64,000 nt of DNA from Pedobacter westerhofensis (GTDB taxonomy: Bacteria; Bacteroidota; Bacteroidia; Sphingobacteriales; Sphingobacteriaceae): contig NZ_FXTN01000013.1 in the NCBI RefSeq assembly GCF_900182595.1, positions 175,107-239,106 of the forward strand, written 5' to 3'. Below, in pieces: positions 1-9,093 of this stretch. The first letter of the stretch is position 1. Each line of letters opens with the position of its first letter. The position numbers and the translations under genes were made by a program. The notes below the pieces were generated by a model. It did not search any database. It was not told the DNA's origin and worked only from the letters and a program-made list of their open reading frames with translations.

Positions 1-689
1 CCGTTTTCACGATGGTACCGCCGTCTTTGGGAGCAACAAACATGATCGGCAATATCGCGGATACAGGAAAAGCCTACGTTAAAGCCATTCAAACTGATCA
101 TATTGAACGGGTAGTTATGCTGAGCAGCGTAGGTGCAGACGCGGCTGAAGGAACCGGTCCTATACAGGGAGTCCACCATATTGAAGAATCGTTCAAGGCA
201 CTCACTGGTACCAACATTACAATTTTGCGCTCAGGCTTTTTTTATACCAATTTTCTTCGGGATATCCCACTGATCAAATCTCAAAATACTTTTGGGAATA
301 ATTACAAAAGTGATGACAGGCTATTATTTACCCATCCTGAAGATATATCCTCCGCCATTGTTCAGGAGCTTCAAAGCGAAGGAAAGGGTTATGAAGTAAA
401 ATATGTGGTCAGCGATATTTTAACCGGGAGTAAGGTTGCTTCCACCCTGGGACAGGCGATAGGCCGACCTGAACTGCAATGGTTACAAATACCAGACGAT
501 GTTTTGCACCAAGGGCTGACAGCTGCCGGCTTACCTCCTGAACTGGTGGGTCTGATCGTCGAAATGGGTCAGGGTGTCAGGACCGGAAAAATTACCCGGG
601 ACTTTTTTGAATCGAGTCAGGAAACTACCGGGAAGGTAAAAATAGAACAGTTTGCCGGGGAGTTCAAAGAGCGGTTTCAGCAAACATAA
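1..689 (+). CDS. NmrA-like NAD(P)-binding oxidoreductase, 5' truncated by window edge
   Basis: This is the C-terminal part of an atypical short-chain dehydrogenase of the NmrA/NAD(P)H-binding family. The reading frame is open back to base 3 and the codons before the first ATG (12) still fit the family, so the true start lies outside the window. The visible part carries the strand-4 motif VMLSSVGA, a family-typical LRSGFFYTNF stretch and the long C-terminal helical part that contacts substrate. Family members are sensors or reductases of quinones and other electrophiles; the substrate here is unknown. The family is clear, the function is not. Confidence 0.8.
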   Translation, partial: VFTMVPPSLGATNMIGNIADTGKAYVKAIQTDHIERVVMLSSVGADAAEGTGPIQGVHHIEESFKALTGTNITILRSGFFYTNFLRDIPLIKSQNTFGNNYKSDDRLLFTHPEDISSAIVQELQSEGKGYEVKYVVSDILTGSKVASTLGQAIGRPELQWLQIPDDVLHQGLTAAGLPPELVGLIVEMGQGVRTGKITRDFFESSQETTGKVKIEQFAGEFKERFQQT

Positions 690-814
690 AACTGTTCGGC
701 TCCCCGCCCGACCGCAGCGGTTAACCCGGGGCATGTTCAGGCCGGCTGAAATGAAAAGATATTCCAGGACATTCGCGTGGTCAATTGATCTGTGTTAAGA
801 GTTAATTTTGAACC

Positions 815-830
815 GTTAACATAGGTCAAT
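815..830. promoter_or_regulatory. Degenerate copy of the CTTAAC-ATAG-GTTAAG inverted repeat
   Basis: The bases read GTTAAC-ATAG-GTCAAT. The ATAG core and most of both half sites match the 16-bp inverted repeat found at four divergent promoters further on. It lies 59 bp upstream of the hydrolase remnant at 889. As a site it is weak. Confidence 0.35.
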
Positions 831-888
831 CACAAGTTTAGTTACTGTCGCTGATATTTGCCGGACTACATGCTCAAATTGTCTGGCT

Positions 889-1125
889 ATGAAAAAAACC
901 GTTACAGCATTGTTGCTGCTTTTCTTTTTACCTGTCCGCATACCGTCGGTTCTTGCTCAGCAGAAGCCGGTAAAAAATATCATCCTGCTGCAGGGCGTAT
1001 GCGTTGACGGTTCAGGATGGAAGCCGGTTGGAGACCTGTCAGGCAATGCGGCAGCGACCCCAGAGCTGCATGCCTTGTATATATCGCAACATTTTAATCT
1101 ATATATTCATGAAAACAATTTGTAA
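889..1125 (+). pseudogene. N-terminal remnant of a secreted alpha/beta hydrolase
   Basis: The first 25 residues form a signal peptide (LLLLFFLP core, cleavage near VLAQ). The next 20 match the strand and oxyanion-loop region of the intact hydrolase just downstream: LLQGVCVDGSGW against FVHGVFADGSCW. The oxyanion-loop His is replaced by Gln. Similarity stops after about 50 residues and the frame runs into the start of the intact gene. The nucleophile and the rest of the fold are absent, so this is a truncated tandem paralogue and not a working enzyme. Confidence 0.7.
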
Positions 1126-1864
1126 TTCAATTCTTGTTTTAGCGGCCCTCATCATTGGGCATGCAGCAATGGCCCAGGGAAATAAGCCTAAGCCGACCAT
1201 TATTTTTGTTCACGGTGTTTTTGCTGATGGCAGCTGCTGGAATTCACAACTATCTGCATTGCAAACAAAAGGCTATCCGGTGATCTCTGTACAAAATCCG
1301 CTGACCTCCCTCACTGCCGACGTAGCTGCGACAAAGCGGGCCATCGGCCAGGCCAAAGGTGATGTTATTCTCGTAGGGCATTCCTGGGGAGGTTTCGTAA
1401 TTACCCAGGCCGGCAATGACCCTAAAGTTAAAGGTCTTGTTTATGTGGCCGCTGCCGCACCGGATGCCGGAGAATCTATTGATGTACTATTTAAAAAAGC
1501 CCCGCCAACTGAGCTTGATAAATATCTGGTTAAATACGACGGTTTTTTATGGCTTAGTAAGGATGGCATAAAGAATGGTTTCGCACAGGACCTGAGCCCT
1601 GCGCAGCAGGAACTGATCTATGCGACCCAGGGTCCTGCCCCAGCCAGTGTCTTCATGGTCAAAAGCGGAAAACCCGCCTGGAAAACTAAAAAGAGCTGGT
1701 ATATCGTTGCACAGAATGACAGGACAATGAGCCCTGTTCTGGAACGGTTGCTGGCAAAGAAAATCAAGGCAAAAACTACCGAGCTTCCTGCAAGCCATCT
1801 GGCAATGATCGCAAAGGCCGATGAGGTCACCAGAGTGATCGAGGATGCTGCAAGCAATTATTAA
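1109..1864 (+). CDS. Secreted alpha/beta-fold hydrolase
   Basis: A 251-residue serine hydrolase of the alpha/beta fold. The ATG at 1109 is preferred over the open upstream frame from 1004, because it begins a signal peptide (MKTICNSILVLAALIIGHAAMAQ) that predicts export to the periplasm. The oxyanion-loop motif HGVFADGSCW lies near residue 33 and the nucleophile elbow GHSWGG near residue 90. A late His (ASHLAM) is in the right place for the catalytic base, with an Asp in QNDRTM as likely acid. The substrate is unknown; relatives are esterases. A truncated paralogue lies directly upstream. Confidence 0.8.
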   Translation: MKTICNSILVLAALIIGHAAMAQGNKPKPTIIFVHGVFADGSCWNSQLSALQTKGYPVISVQNPLTSLTADVAATKRAIGQAKGDVILVGHSWGGFVITQAGNDPKVKGLVYVAAAAPDAGESIDVLFKKAPPTELDKYLVKYDGFLWLSKDGIKNGFAQDLSPAQQELIYATQGPAPASVFMVKSGKPAWKTKKSWYIVAQNDRTMSPVLERLLAKKIKAKTTELPASHLAMIAKADEVTRVIEDAASNY

Positions 1865-1897
1865 TTAAATATAATTATTGAATAACCCAATTTACCT

Positions 1898-1945
1898 GCC
1901 TGACTTTTAAAGTTCTCCTACACCGGTGCATTTCAAAAGTCAGGC
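1898..1945. terminator. Hairpin after the hydrolase gene
   Basis: A perfect 11-bp inverted repeat (GCCTGACTTTT / AAAAGTCAGGC) encloses a 26-base loop and is followed by a T-rich tract. It lies 34 bp after the hydrolase stop. The long loop makes it a modest terminator candidate. Confidence 0.4.
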
Positions 1946-2064
1946 TATTTTATCAATAGCATCAGCAGCGCATGATGGAACAGAATAAAAAAGATTGCGC
2001 ATGTTACCGGCGGTAGCCGCAGGTGGGGAAAGAACATGGCAATTCGCCTTGGTCCAGGCTTTTT

Positions 2065-2667
2065 TTATCCTCCATTGATGTATGCTAGGAGCTTGATCCT
2101 GCTCAGTGATTCAGGCTTGATACCTAAAAAAGAAGCAATATGATATTGCGGTACCAATTGCTCAATTCCCGGATAAGTTGTTAAAACACATTCATAACGC
2201 TCTTTTGCCGTATATTTTAAGAATGAGGTTTCCCGCCGGCACTTACGCTTGAAATAAGTATCCGAAACATGCTGGGTAAATTTCAGCCAGGACAGATCCG
2301 CTTCGATCAGTACATCCAGATCCCGGCGGGTGATCATCACCAGTTCGGCATCCTCCAGGGCCTGTATATTGCAATTGGTTTTCTCTTCGGTGAGATAACT
2401 GCTGTAAGCGCTTACGATGCTGCTCCCAAAATAAAAATCATTGTTGAATTCTGCCTCGGCATTCGCTACAAAAGAACGAAGGCTTCCATTGATGACGATG
2501 CCTATGAAATCACAAACAGTACCTTCTCTGATCAGGAACTCTTTTCTTTTAAGAGAGCGGTAAGTGGCAACGCGGCGGAATGTATCTGCGTGGGCAGAAT
2601 TTAATCCCAGCACCTCTGTAAAGAACTGTTCTATTATCTTATAAGCTTTTCCGGCTGAACTTTCCAT
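2065..2667 (-). CDS. Crp/Fnr family transcriptional regulator
   Basis: A 200-residue regulator with an N-terminal cyclic-nucleotide-binding-like beta-barrel (about residues 20-125, LIREGTVCDFIGIVINGSL) and a short C-terminal winged-helix part. The latter ends in HIASFLGIKPESLSRIK, the recognition region typical of Bacteroidota Crp-like proteins. The barrel lacks a clear cAMP phosphate-binding motif, so the ligand is not obvious. It stands alone between the hydrolase and the SDR/TetR pair. It is one of several Crp-like genes in the window that could bind the shared CTTAAC-ATAG-GTTAAG sites. Confidence 0.85.
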   Translation of the reverse strand: MESSAGKAYKIIEQFFTEVLGLNSAHADTFRRVATYRSLKRKEFLIREGTVCDFIGIVINGSLRSFVANAEAEFNNDFYFGSSIVSAYSSYLTEEKTNCNIQALEDAELVMITRRDLDVLIEADLSWLKFTQHVSDTYFKRKCRRETSFLKYTAKERYECVLTTYPGIEQLVPQYHIASFLGIKPESLSRIKLLAYINGG

Positions 2668-2739
2668 TGGAATAATTAATTGATCTGAACATTTTGGAAC
2701 GAGCCCATGAAGGACCGTTTCCCGTTAATTTGATAGTGT

Positions 2740-3534
2740 TTATAAAATCGTATTCAGCACGCCCCCATCCGCTCTTACAGCAGCCCCATTGGTAGCTAAA
2801 GCAAGAGGGCTGGTCAGAAATACAGCGATATCCGCAACTTCGGCAGGATCCAGGAACCTGTTGAGGATCGATGTAGGATAAACACTGCCAATCAGATGTT
2901 GCTTTAGCACTGCTGAATCCTGTGTCTGAGCGGCAGCAATAGCTTCTACAGTTTCTGAAACACCGTCTGAATAGGTCGGGCCGATTATCAGGGTGTTGAC
3001 GGTGACCCCGGTATTTTTGGTTAGTTGTGCGAGACCCCGGCTAAGAGAAATCATGGCGGTCTTGGTCAGACCATAATGGATCATATTTGCTGGAATATTG
3101 ATCCCTGATTCACTGCTGATAAAAAGGATCCTTCCCCAGTTACGGGCCAGCATTTTGGGGAGCAGTGCCCTCGACAAACGAACACCACTCATCACATTGA
3201 CATCGAACATACGCTGCCAGTCATTGTCGCTGATCTCGCTGAACTCCTTCATTTCGAATATGCCGACATTGTTCACCAGAATATCTATTGGTGGTAACTG
3301 GGCAACCAGTGATTCGGTATCAGCCGGATCAGCCAGGTCAGCGGCGATACCGGTGACTGCGGCATTAATGTTGCCGTTTTGCAGACGTTCAACAGCTGAA
3401 GTTACTTTTTCCTGGGTCCGGCCGTTGATAATAACCTGCACCCCTTCTCTTAATAATGCCCGGGCGATAGCGAACCCGATCCCCTGGGTCGAGCCTGTAA
3501 TAAATGCTGTCTTGTTTTCCAGTTGTAGGTCCAT
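2740..3534 (-). CDS. SDR family oxidoreductase
   Basis: A 264-residue classical short-chain dehydrogenase. It has the NAD(P)-binding TGSTQGIGFA motif at residue 14, an NNVG motif near residue 88 and the catalytic Ser and YGLTK Tyr-Lys pair near residues 142-158. The Arg after strand 2 (INGRTQ) suggests NADP. It begins 6 bp after the stop of the TetR gene on the same strand, so the two are probably co-transcribed and this reductase is a likely target of that repressor. The substrate is unknown. Confidence 0.88.
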   Translation of the reverse strand: MDLQLENKTAFITGSTQGIGFAIARALLREGVQVIINGRTQEKVTSAVERLQNGNINAAVTGIAADLADPADTESLVAQLPPIDILVNNVGIFEMKEFSEISDNDWQRMFDVNVMSGVRLSRALLPKMLARNWGRILFISSESGINIPANMIHYGLTKTAMISLSRGLAQLTKNTGVTVNTLIIGPTYSDGVSETVEAIAAAQTQDSAVLKQHLIGSVYPTSILNRFLDPAEVADIAVFLTSPLALATNGAAVRADGGVLNTIL

Positions 3535-3540
3535 AGTTAT

Positions 3541-4122
3541 TTATTCGATCAATTTTAATTGCAATTCAATAAGTTCTGAGAGTTTATCCCTGTCTGGGTA
3601 GATTCTGCGCGTTACATTCAATCCGCTCCAGACGGTGATCAGGTAACGGCCAAGAATCCCGGCGTCCGTCATATTCTTTAATTGTCCGTTCTGCTGAGCC
3701 TTCCTGAAAGTTTCCGTATAAAAAGCTTCGGTATCTATAGCGATACTCATCGCTTCCGCTTCGATGTCTTTATCACCGAATGTCATTTCCGTGATCGTAT
3801 TGGCAATCAGGCAGCCTCGCAAGTGAATGCTGTTGTCAGCGTCTGCGATACCCCGGAAATAGTTTTTAATCAGTTCAACCGGATTTTCATCCTGTTCAAC
3901 CATTATCCTGAATTCTTCCAATGCATCGCGCCGTTGACGGATAACTGCGAGGAAAAGTTCTTTCTTACCGCCCTTAAAAGCATTGTAAAAACTTCCGCTT
4001 CCAATGTCCATAGCTGCAAGTACCTCATCAAGCGGCGTGGCCGCGTATCCTTTATTCCAGAATACCTGCTGAGCTTTGCTGAGAACCGAAGCTTCATTGA
4101 ATTTCTGTGGCCTACCCTTCAT
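3541..4122 (-). CDS. TetR/AcrR family regulator
   Basis: A 193-residue TetR-type repressor. The N-terminal helix-turn-helix (residues 1-55) includes the family signature around AMDIGSGSFYNAFKGGKKELF. The C-terminal ligand-binding part resembles the TetR_C domain of regulators linked to SDR and efflux genes. It is the first gene of a two-gene operon with the SDR, at 6 bp spacing. The effector is unknown. Confidence 0.88.
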   Translation of the reverse strand: MKGRPQKFNEASVLSKAQQVFWNKGYAATPLDEVLAAMDIGSGSFYNAFKGGKKELFLAVIRQRRDALEEFRIMVEQDENPVELIKNYFRGIADADNSIHLRGCLIANTITEMTFGDKDIEAEAMSIAIDTEAFYTETFRKAQQNGQLKNMTDAGILGRYLITVWSGLNVTRRIYPDRDKLSELIELQLKLIE

Positions 4123-4327
4123 TTCTATTTTTGTGTTAATCGTTACAAAAGTAGAAATTATTTTAGAATATCATAATTAAGGATCAAAACCGGGCCAGTG
4201 AGAGGAAGAAAATTGCTGTCACATGATCATCATAGCAGCATTCCATGGCATCATAAAGGGAATACTGCTTAAGTTTAAGGATCTGTTTATTAGCAGCCTG
4301 GTATATGTAGGTCATCCTGTCCCCTGA

Positions 4328-5416
4328 TCATAAAGCCTTCTTAGTATCCGCTTTGAATAACCCTGCCTTTATTGTCCTGGCATCTGAGGGACTGGAAATG
4401 TTCAAATTATCATGCGTTATTCCCGAATTTTGAACTTTAACAAAGGAGATGATTTTTTTCAGATCAGTATTAACCAGCTTCAATGCGGTTCTGCTCTCAG
4501 AGAAGAATCTGTCCTGCTCCTTTGGATAGGCACCAAAGAGGTTATCATTTCCAGCCAGATAAGAATTCTTCAGCCTGAAGTTCGGCTGGCCCTTTTCTTG
4601 GGGATAGACCATCACATAACTGCTGTTAGTGATCACATTGCCGCTAAAATTAAAGGACGGGACATTACCCGCGAAACCATACCATATCGCTGTATTGTAG
4701 GCTCCGTCAATGATCGTGTTCGTCAGAGAGAAATCATTCACCTCCGAACCCAGCACAAAAGCGATCTTACAATTATGAAAGATACAATGATCAACATGAA
4801 TGCCAGGTCCGCTCACCCAGAATGCACTTTGTATAGGGGATGAATTGGCTTCGCCAACAAAGACACATTGGGATACAGTCAAGCCGCTTAACAGCTTGCC
4901 GGCACGCCGGATGGGATAAAAATTTTCTACGCTGCTATTCGGGTTCCCGAGGAATTTCAGGCCGAGCAGGCTCACATTATCTTTTTCAACAGATAGCCCG
5001 ACAGCGTGAGAAAAGCCAATGGTATCATTTACGCCGCCGATCGTTTGTATTACCGGCATTTTCCCGGGTTCCCAGCCCTGATCGTCAGGCATAACCGCAG
5101 CTTCAATGATGTACGGTACCCTGTCGGGCTTTTGTGCCGTTCGTATCACAAGCTTGCTTTTCAGTATGTATAATCCCGGCGCAAGCCTGATGTGTATAGT
5201 GTCCCGGCGCTCAGCATGATCCGCTAAAGCGACGGCTTTTTCAATACTCAGCAAAGGGTTTGCTCTGGACCCTGTGGCATTTTCCTGACCGCTCAGCGGA
5301 TCAACATAGTACGTTTGAGCCTTTGCTTTAATGCTGGTCAGTATGACCATAAGTATCAAGGGCAATGCTGAATGAAAGGAGAACCTGGCGAATGTTAAAA
5401 AGTTATTTGTTTTCAT
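4328..5416 (-). CDS. Secreted right-handed beta-helix protein
   Basis: A 362-residue exported protein. A signal peptide (residues 1-33, ending KAKAQ) is followed by YYVDPLSGQENATGSRANPLLSIEKA. This is the usual opening of pectate-lyase-like parallel beta-helix proteins, in which a DxxxG..NP.L.SI module begins the helix. The middle part is rich in short Asn- and Ile-containing strands, as expected of helix rungs (for example NTIIDGAYNTAIWYG). No catalytic residues could be assigned. It could be a polysaccharide-binding or lyase-like surface protein. It stands alone, divergent from the gene at 5572. Confidence 0.6.
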   Translation of the reverse strand: MKTNNFLTFARFSFHSALPLILMVILTSIKAKAQTYYVDPLSGQENATGSRANPLLSIEKAVALADHAERRDTIHIRLAPGLYILKSKLVIRTAQKPDRVPYIIEAAVMPDDQGWEPGKMPVIQTIGGVNDTIGFSHAVGLSVEKDNVSLLGLKFLGNPNSSVENFYPIRRAGKLLSGLTVSQCVFVGEANSSPIQSAFWVSGPGIHVDHCIFHNCKIAFVLGSEVNDFSLTNTIIDGAYNTAIWYGFAGNVPSFNFSGNVITNSSYVMVYPQEKGQPNFRLKNSYLAGNDNLFGAYPKEQDRFFSESRTALKLVNTDLKKIISFVKVQNSGITHDNLNISSPSDARTIKAGLFKADTKKAL

Positions 5417-5571
5417 AACGCAAGATTAGGCCCTGCATGGCTTCAGCCCAAGTCACTGCGGGTTCAATTATGATCATTTTATATCACACTGTTTAGCAAT
5501 ACTTTAAAAGATCATCCCACAAATCGTTTTTGTCTTAAAGCTTGTACCTTCGCTAAATATCAATTATGTAA

Positions 5572-6837
5572 ATGAATAACAATGAGCTTTCGCGGTTACT
5601 GGCATCGATCGAAAAAGAATTGAACTGGGGACCTGCGAAGGAATGGAATAACAGAGACTTCGAAAGATTGAATATCCTGATATTGGAACGAACCAAAGTA
5701 TCGCTCAGTTCCAGTACACTCAAGCGTATATGGGGTAAGGTGAATTATAATAACCAGCCAAGCCTGACTACACTCGATGCTTTGTCACGATTTGCGGGTT
5801 TCGAAAGCTGGCGGGAATTTTGTCGTCAGCCGGCAGCCTCCGACCGGTCAGCACCCCCTTTTATTCCTGAAGCAGCCTTCCCTGGCAAAAGAAAAAAGAG
5901 CTATGTTTTTGCCTTCACCATTTTGATGGCTGTACTGTTGGTGATTTTATTTAAGGTCTTCAACTCCCGTCAAAATATCACCTCTTCGCCAGACCATTCG
6001 GCTTACAGCTTTACAAGTAAGGCTATCACCCGCGACATTCCTAATTCTGTGGTTTTCAATTATGATGCGCGTGCTGCCGGCACCAGACCGGTCATGATCC
6101 AGCAATCATGGGATAAAACCAGAAGGAACAGTGTGCCTGCAGGCAAACATCAGTTTACTTCTATCTACTACCGCCCCGGGTTTTACCAGGCTAAACTGAT
6201 CGTTGCAAATGAGGTCGTTAAAGAGCATCCTTTGCTTATACCTACCAAAGGATGGCTGGGGCTGCTGGCTAAAGATCCGGCACCGGTATATCTGGGGGAG
6301 GAAGAATTTTTACATCAAGATCATTTAGGGATATCAGCTGAATTTCTTCGGCAAAAACTTTCGCAGGACCAGTGGGAAGCACCTGTGGCGGAATTTTATA
6401 ATGTCGGGAATTTTGTGCCGGTCCCCATAAATTCACTATCCTTTACTGTTGATCTGAAAAATACATTCAGCGCAGGTGCTTCGAAATGTGCAGTCATTAA
6501 TGTACAGCTGATCACGGATAACCAGCCTTTGAATATACCGCTGTCCATGCCGGGCTGCATCTCGAACCTCTATCTTTCTAACGGGGAAGACGATATTTCA
6601 GGCAGATCAAATGACCTGTCCTCATTTGGTATAGCGTTAGGCAAATGGACGAGGGTATCTTGCAAAACCAGCAACGGGAAGATCGATTATCTGATAAACG
6701 ACCAGCTGGTCTACCAGACAAAACAGCCAAAAAAGAAAGTAAAGATCCTGGGAATAGGGATCACATTTCAGGGAGGCGGCATGATCAAAAATGTCCGTTT
6801 GTGGTGTGGCCCGAAACTGGTCTTTTCATCGTATTGA
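5572..6837 (+). CDS. Membrane-anchored protein with N-terminal HTH-like domain and C-terminal lectin/LamG-like domain
   Basis: A 421-residue protein. Residues 1-90 form a small alpha-helical module (SSTLKRIWGKVNY followed by LTTLDALSRFAGFESWREF) common at the start of Bacteroidota membrane proteins and thought to be cytoplasmic and DNA-binding-like. One transmembrane helix follows at about 112-131. The periplasmic part of about 290 residues ends in strands resembling a concanavalin-type fold (ITFQGGGMIKNVRLWCG). It may carry a signal across the membrane, but no function can be assigned. It converges on the S9 peptidase gene, 5 bp apart. Confidence 0.55.
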   Translation: MNNNELSRLLASIEKELNWGPAKEWNNRDFERLNILILERTKVSLSSSTLKRIWGKVNYNNQPSLTTLDALSRFAGFESWREFCRQPAASDRSAPPFIPEAAFPGKRKKSYVFAFTILMAVLLVILFKVFNSRQNITSSPDHSAYSFTSKAITRDIPNSVVFNYDARAAGTRPVMIQQSWDKTRRNSVPAGKHQFTSIYYRPGFYQAKLIVANEVVKEHPLLIPTKGWLGLLAKDPAPVYLGEEEFLHQDHLGISAEFLRQKLSQDQWEAPVAEFYNVGNFVPVPINSLSFTVDLKNTFSAGASKCAVINVQLITDNQPLNIPLSMPGCISNLYLSNGEDDISGRSNDLSSFGIALGKWTRVSCKTSNGKIDYLINDQLVYQTKQPKKKVKILGIGITFQGGGMIKNVRLWCGPKLVFSSY

Positions 6838-6842
6838 TCGCC

Positions 6843-8903
6843 TTATGGTCGATTGCCGCCACTGAACCTTGCGAACCAGTCCAGAATGATATAGGTATTT
6901 TCGATCAGCTGCCCGGCTGAGGAGTTCAAGGAACTGTGCGTTGCCCCGGGGACAATGACTAGCCTGGCCGGAATATTTCTGAGCTGGAGGGCATGGTAAA
7001 ACTGAAGCGATTCACTAACAGGTGTCCTCCTGTCATTCTCACCGACCATTAAGAGTGTAGGCGTTGTGATCTGGTCGGCAAGCGAAAGCGGAGAGTTTTT
7101 CCAATACGCCAGGGGATCCTGCCATATATTTTTTTTGAAGATGTATTTTGAATTAACCACATATTGGTCATTCACCAATGCTTGCGACAAGTAACTGATG
7201 AGCGGCTTGACTGCCGCTGCCGCTTTAAAACGACCACTTTTTGCTGCTATCCAGGCAGTTAGCATACCACCGGCAGAGCCGCCCGTCACATACAATCTGC
7301 TGCTGTCAGCAAGGCCGGCACGGATAACTGCATCTGTTGCACTGATTACATCGTCATAAGCAGGGCCGGTAAAGTTGCCATGGGCCTGATCAGCAAATGT
7401 AAAACCGTAGGAAGTTGATCCCCGGTAATTGACTTTCATTACCACATATCCTGCTGAGGCAAACAACTGGGCCTCTGCTGACCATACGGGACCGTCATTT
7501 CCATGCGGTCCGCCATGCAATGAAACGATCAGCGGATATTTGCGCCCGGGAACATAATCCGGGGGCAAGGTTAGCCAGGCTCCTGCCTCTACTCCTTCAA
7601 ACTTTGACTTGAATTTGAGCTCCTGGACTTTACCTGTCCGTACATAGCTGAACAAAGTGTCGTTGAGATGGGTCAGAGATCTCGTTTTCCCATTTTTAAG
7701 CCTTAGCATAATTTCTGCAGGTTGGGCACCATCGGTTCCTGAGACAGCGACCGACCCGTTTGCAGCAAATTCAGAAAGGTCAAAGATATGGTCTGCAAGC
7801 ACTTTAATATGCCCGTTCAGATCAATACTGCTGAGTTTGGTAATTCCGTGGTCATCATACCTGATGGTGATATGCTTACCATCAGCTGACCAGCGCGGGT
7901 GCTCAATCTCGCGGTCGAAACCGCCGCTGATTGATCTCAGGTTACTGCCATCGGTTCCCATTAAAAAAAGCTCGCTTTTTTCATAATCCTTCGATCGCTC
8001 GCGCGTACCGAGGAAGGCGATCGTTTGCCCGTCTGGCGAAAGGGCCGGATCCCTGATCAGATAAGGAAACGTGATCATTCGCCTGACAGCCTTGTTCTCA
8101 ATATTTACGCTAAATAAACTTTGATTATAGATACTGGTTTCGCTGTCTTTATCCCGGCTGGAAATGAAATAGAGCGTTTTTCCGTCCTTACTCCATAATT
8201 GCTGACCTCTTTCAGAATAGGGACCGAAAGTTAATTGCCTGGAATCTCCACCGGCAGCAGAAACGATGAAAATATGAGTACTGCCCGGTACAGTCTCTCC
8301 TCCGGCATCACTGAAAAAATGTTTACGCTCATAAGTTTTCGGCATTGCCGCCCATTGCGCTCCTTTTGGTCTTTTAAACACGGAAAGGGCTTTATCAGGA
8401 GCGTCTTCGACAAATCTGGTGAAGGCGATATATTTTCCATCCGGAGACCAGCTGATGTCAGCAGCACCTTCTGCCAACAGTTTACTGTCCTGATCACGCC
8501 TGCTCACATTTGCAACTCTCAACCCGGATATACCCTTTGATGCTGCGATGAAAGCGAGCTGAGAACCATCAGGAGACCAGCGCGGCGAAGATAGTTTCCC
8601 GCCCATTAAAGTCTGATCAAGGCCAGTTTCTGTATTGATGATACGAACGGTCGCGATCGTCTTGTCAGTTATACTGTCAGTTTGCAGGCGTGTATAGATC
8701 AGGGACCTTCCATCAGGACTTAATTGCAGATCAGATGTCCGGCGAATGCGGAAAAGGTCTTGCCAGGAGAAAATCCGGGATTTCCGTTCCATTTCATGCT
8801 GGTTCATTGCACTCGCCTTAGGATCAGGTGCCCGTTGCGCCCGCACGATGATACACGATCCGCAGAAAATAAGAGATAAAAGAACATTTTTTTTAATTAT
8901 CAT
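6843..8903 (-). CDS. S9 family serine peptidase (dipeptidyl/acylaminoacyl peptidase type)
   Basis: A 686-residue exported prolyl-oligopeptidase-family enzyme. The ATG at 8903 gives a good signal peptide (MIIKKNVLLSLIFCGSCIIVRAQ); the open frame runs 19 codons further up and that part is probably not translated. Residues 30-400 hold repeated SPDG/SADG blades of a WD40-like beta-propeller (LSPDGRSLIYTR, WSPDGSQLAFIA, LSPDGQTIAFLG). The C-terminal hydrolase domain has the nucleophile motif GGSAGG, the Asp in GENDRRTP and the His in GATHSS, so the catalytic triad is complete. It probably trims peptides in the periplasm. Confidence 0.9.
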   Translation of the reverse strand: MIIKKNVLLSLIFCGSCIIVRAQRAPDPKASAMNQHEMERKSRIFSWQDLFRIRRTSDLQLSPDGRSLIYTRLQTDSITDKTIATVRIINTETGLDQTLMGGKLSSPRWSPDGSQLAFIAASKGISGLRVANVSRRDQDSKLLAEGAADISWSPDGKYIAFTRFVEDAPDKALSVFKRPKGAQWAAMPKTYERKHFFSDAGGETVPGSTHIFIVSAAGGDSRQLTFGPYSERGQQLWSKDGKTLYFISSRDKDSETSIYNQSLFSVNIENKAVRRMITFPYLIRDPALSPDGQTIAFLGTRERSKDYEKSELFLMGTDGSNLRSISGGFDREIEHPRWSADGKHITIRYDDHGITKLSSIDLNGHIKVLADHIFDLSEFAANGSVAVSGTDGAQPAEIMLRLKNGKTRSLTHLNDTLFSYVRTGKVQELKFKSKFEGVEAGAWLTLPPDYVPGRKYPLIVSLHGGPHGNDGPVWSAEAQLFASAGYVVMKVNYRGSTSYGFTFADQAHGNFTGPAYDDVISATDAVIRAGLADSSRLYVTGGSAGGMLTAWIAAKSGRFKAAAAVKPLISYLSQALVNDQYVVNSKYIFKKNIWQDPLAYWKNSPLSLADQITTPTLLMVGENDRRTPVSESLQFYHALQLRNIPARLVIVPGATHSSLNSSAGQLIENTYIILDWFARFSGGNRP

Positions 8904-8994
8904 TATACGTAATTTTAAAGCTTCGCTATATACATGTGCGGAAAAACAGCAAAATATCACCTTTTATGATATTATCGGTACAATTTTTACATCT

Positions 8995-9010
8995 CTTAAC
9001 ATAGGTTAAG
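8995..9010. promoter_or_regulatory. Perfect CTTAAC-ATAG-GTTAAG inverted repeat between S9 peptidase and AraC genes
   Basis: A 16-bp site with perfectly complementary 6-bp half sites and a 4-bp ATAG spacer. It lies 92 bp from the peptidase start and 84 bp from the AraC start, in a divergent promoter region. The same site recurs in three other divergent regions of the window. The layout (short palindrome, 4-bp spacer) suits a dimeric Crp/Fnr-type regulator. The regulator itself is inferred. Confidence 0.6.
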
Positions 9011-9049
9011 GGTTTAGCAATGAGACAGCTGTCTGTTGCGGGTATGACA

Positions 9050-9082
9050 TTTGGATAACGAAAATTTCATCTTGTATTTTTA
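9050..9082 (+). promoter_or_regulatory. Candidate Bacteroidota-type promoter of the AraC gene
   Basis: TTTG at 9050 is followed after 21 bases by TATTTTTA at 9075, close to the -33 TTTG / -7 TAnnTTTG pattern. The resulting leader before the ATG at 9094 would be very short. Support is by pattern only. Confidence 0.3.
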
Positions 9083-9093
9083 TCTTCAACCCT

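Noticed and set aside
1004..1108. Open frame upstream of the hydrolase start
   Set aside because: It overlaps the hydrolase remnant in another frame and would bury the signal peptide; the ATG at 1109 is clearly better.
5529..5552. TTTG and TACCTTCG upstream of the gene at 5572 as promoter
   Set aside because: Spacing is only 12 bases instead of about 20.
8904..8960. N-terminal extension of the S9 peptidase
   Set aside because: The extra 19 codons precede a perfect signal peptide and would block export.
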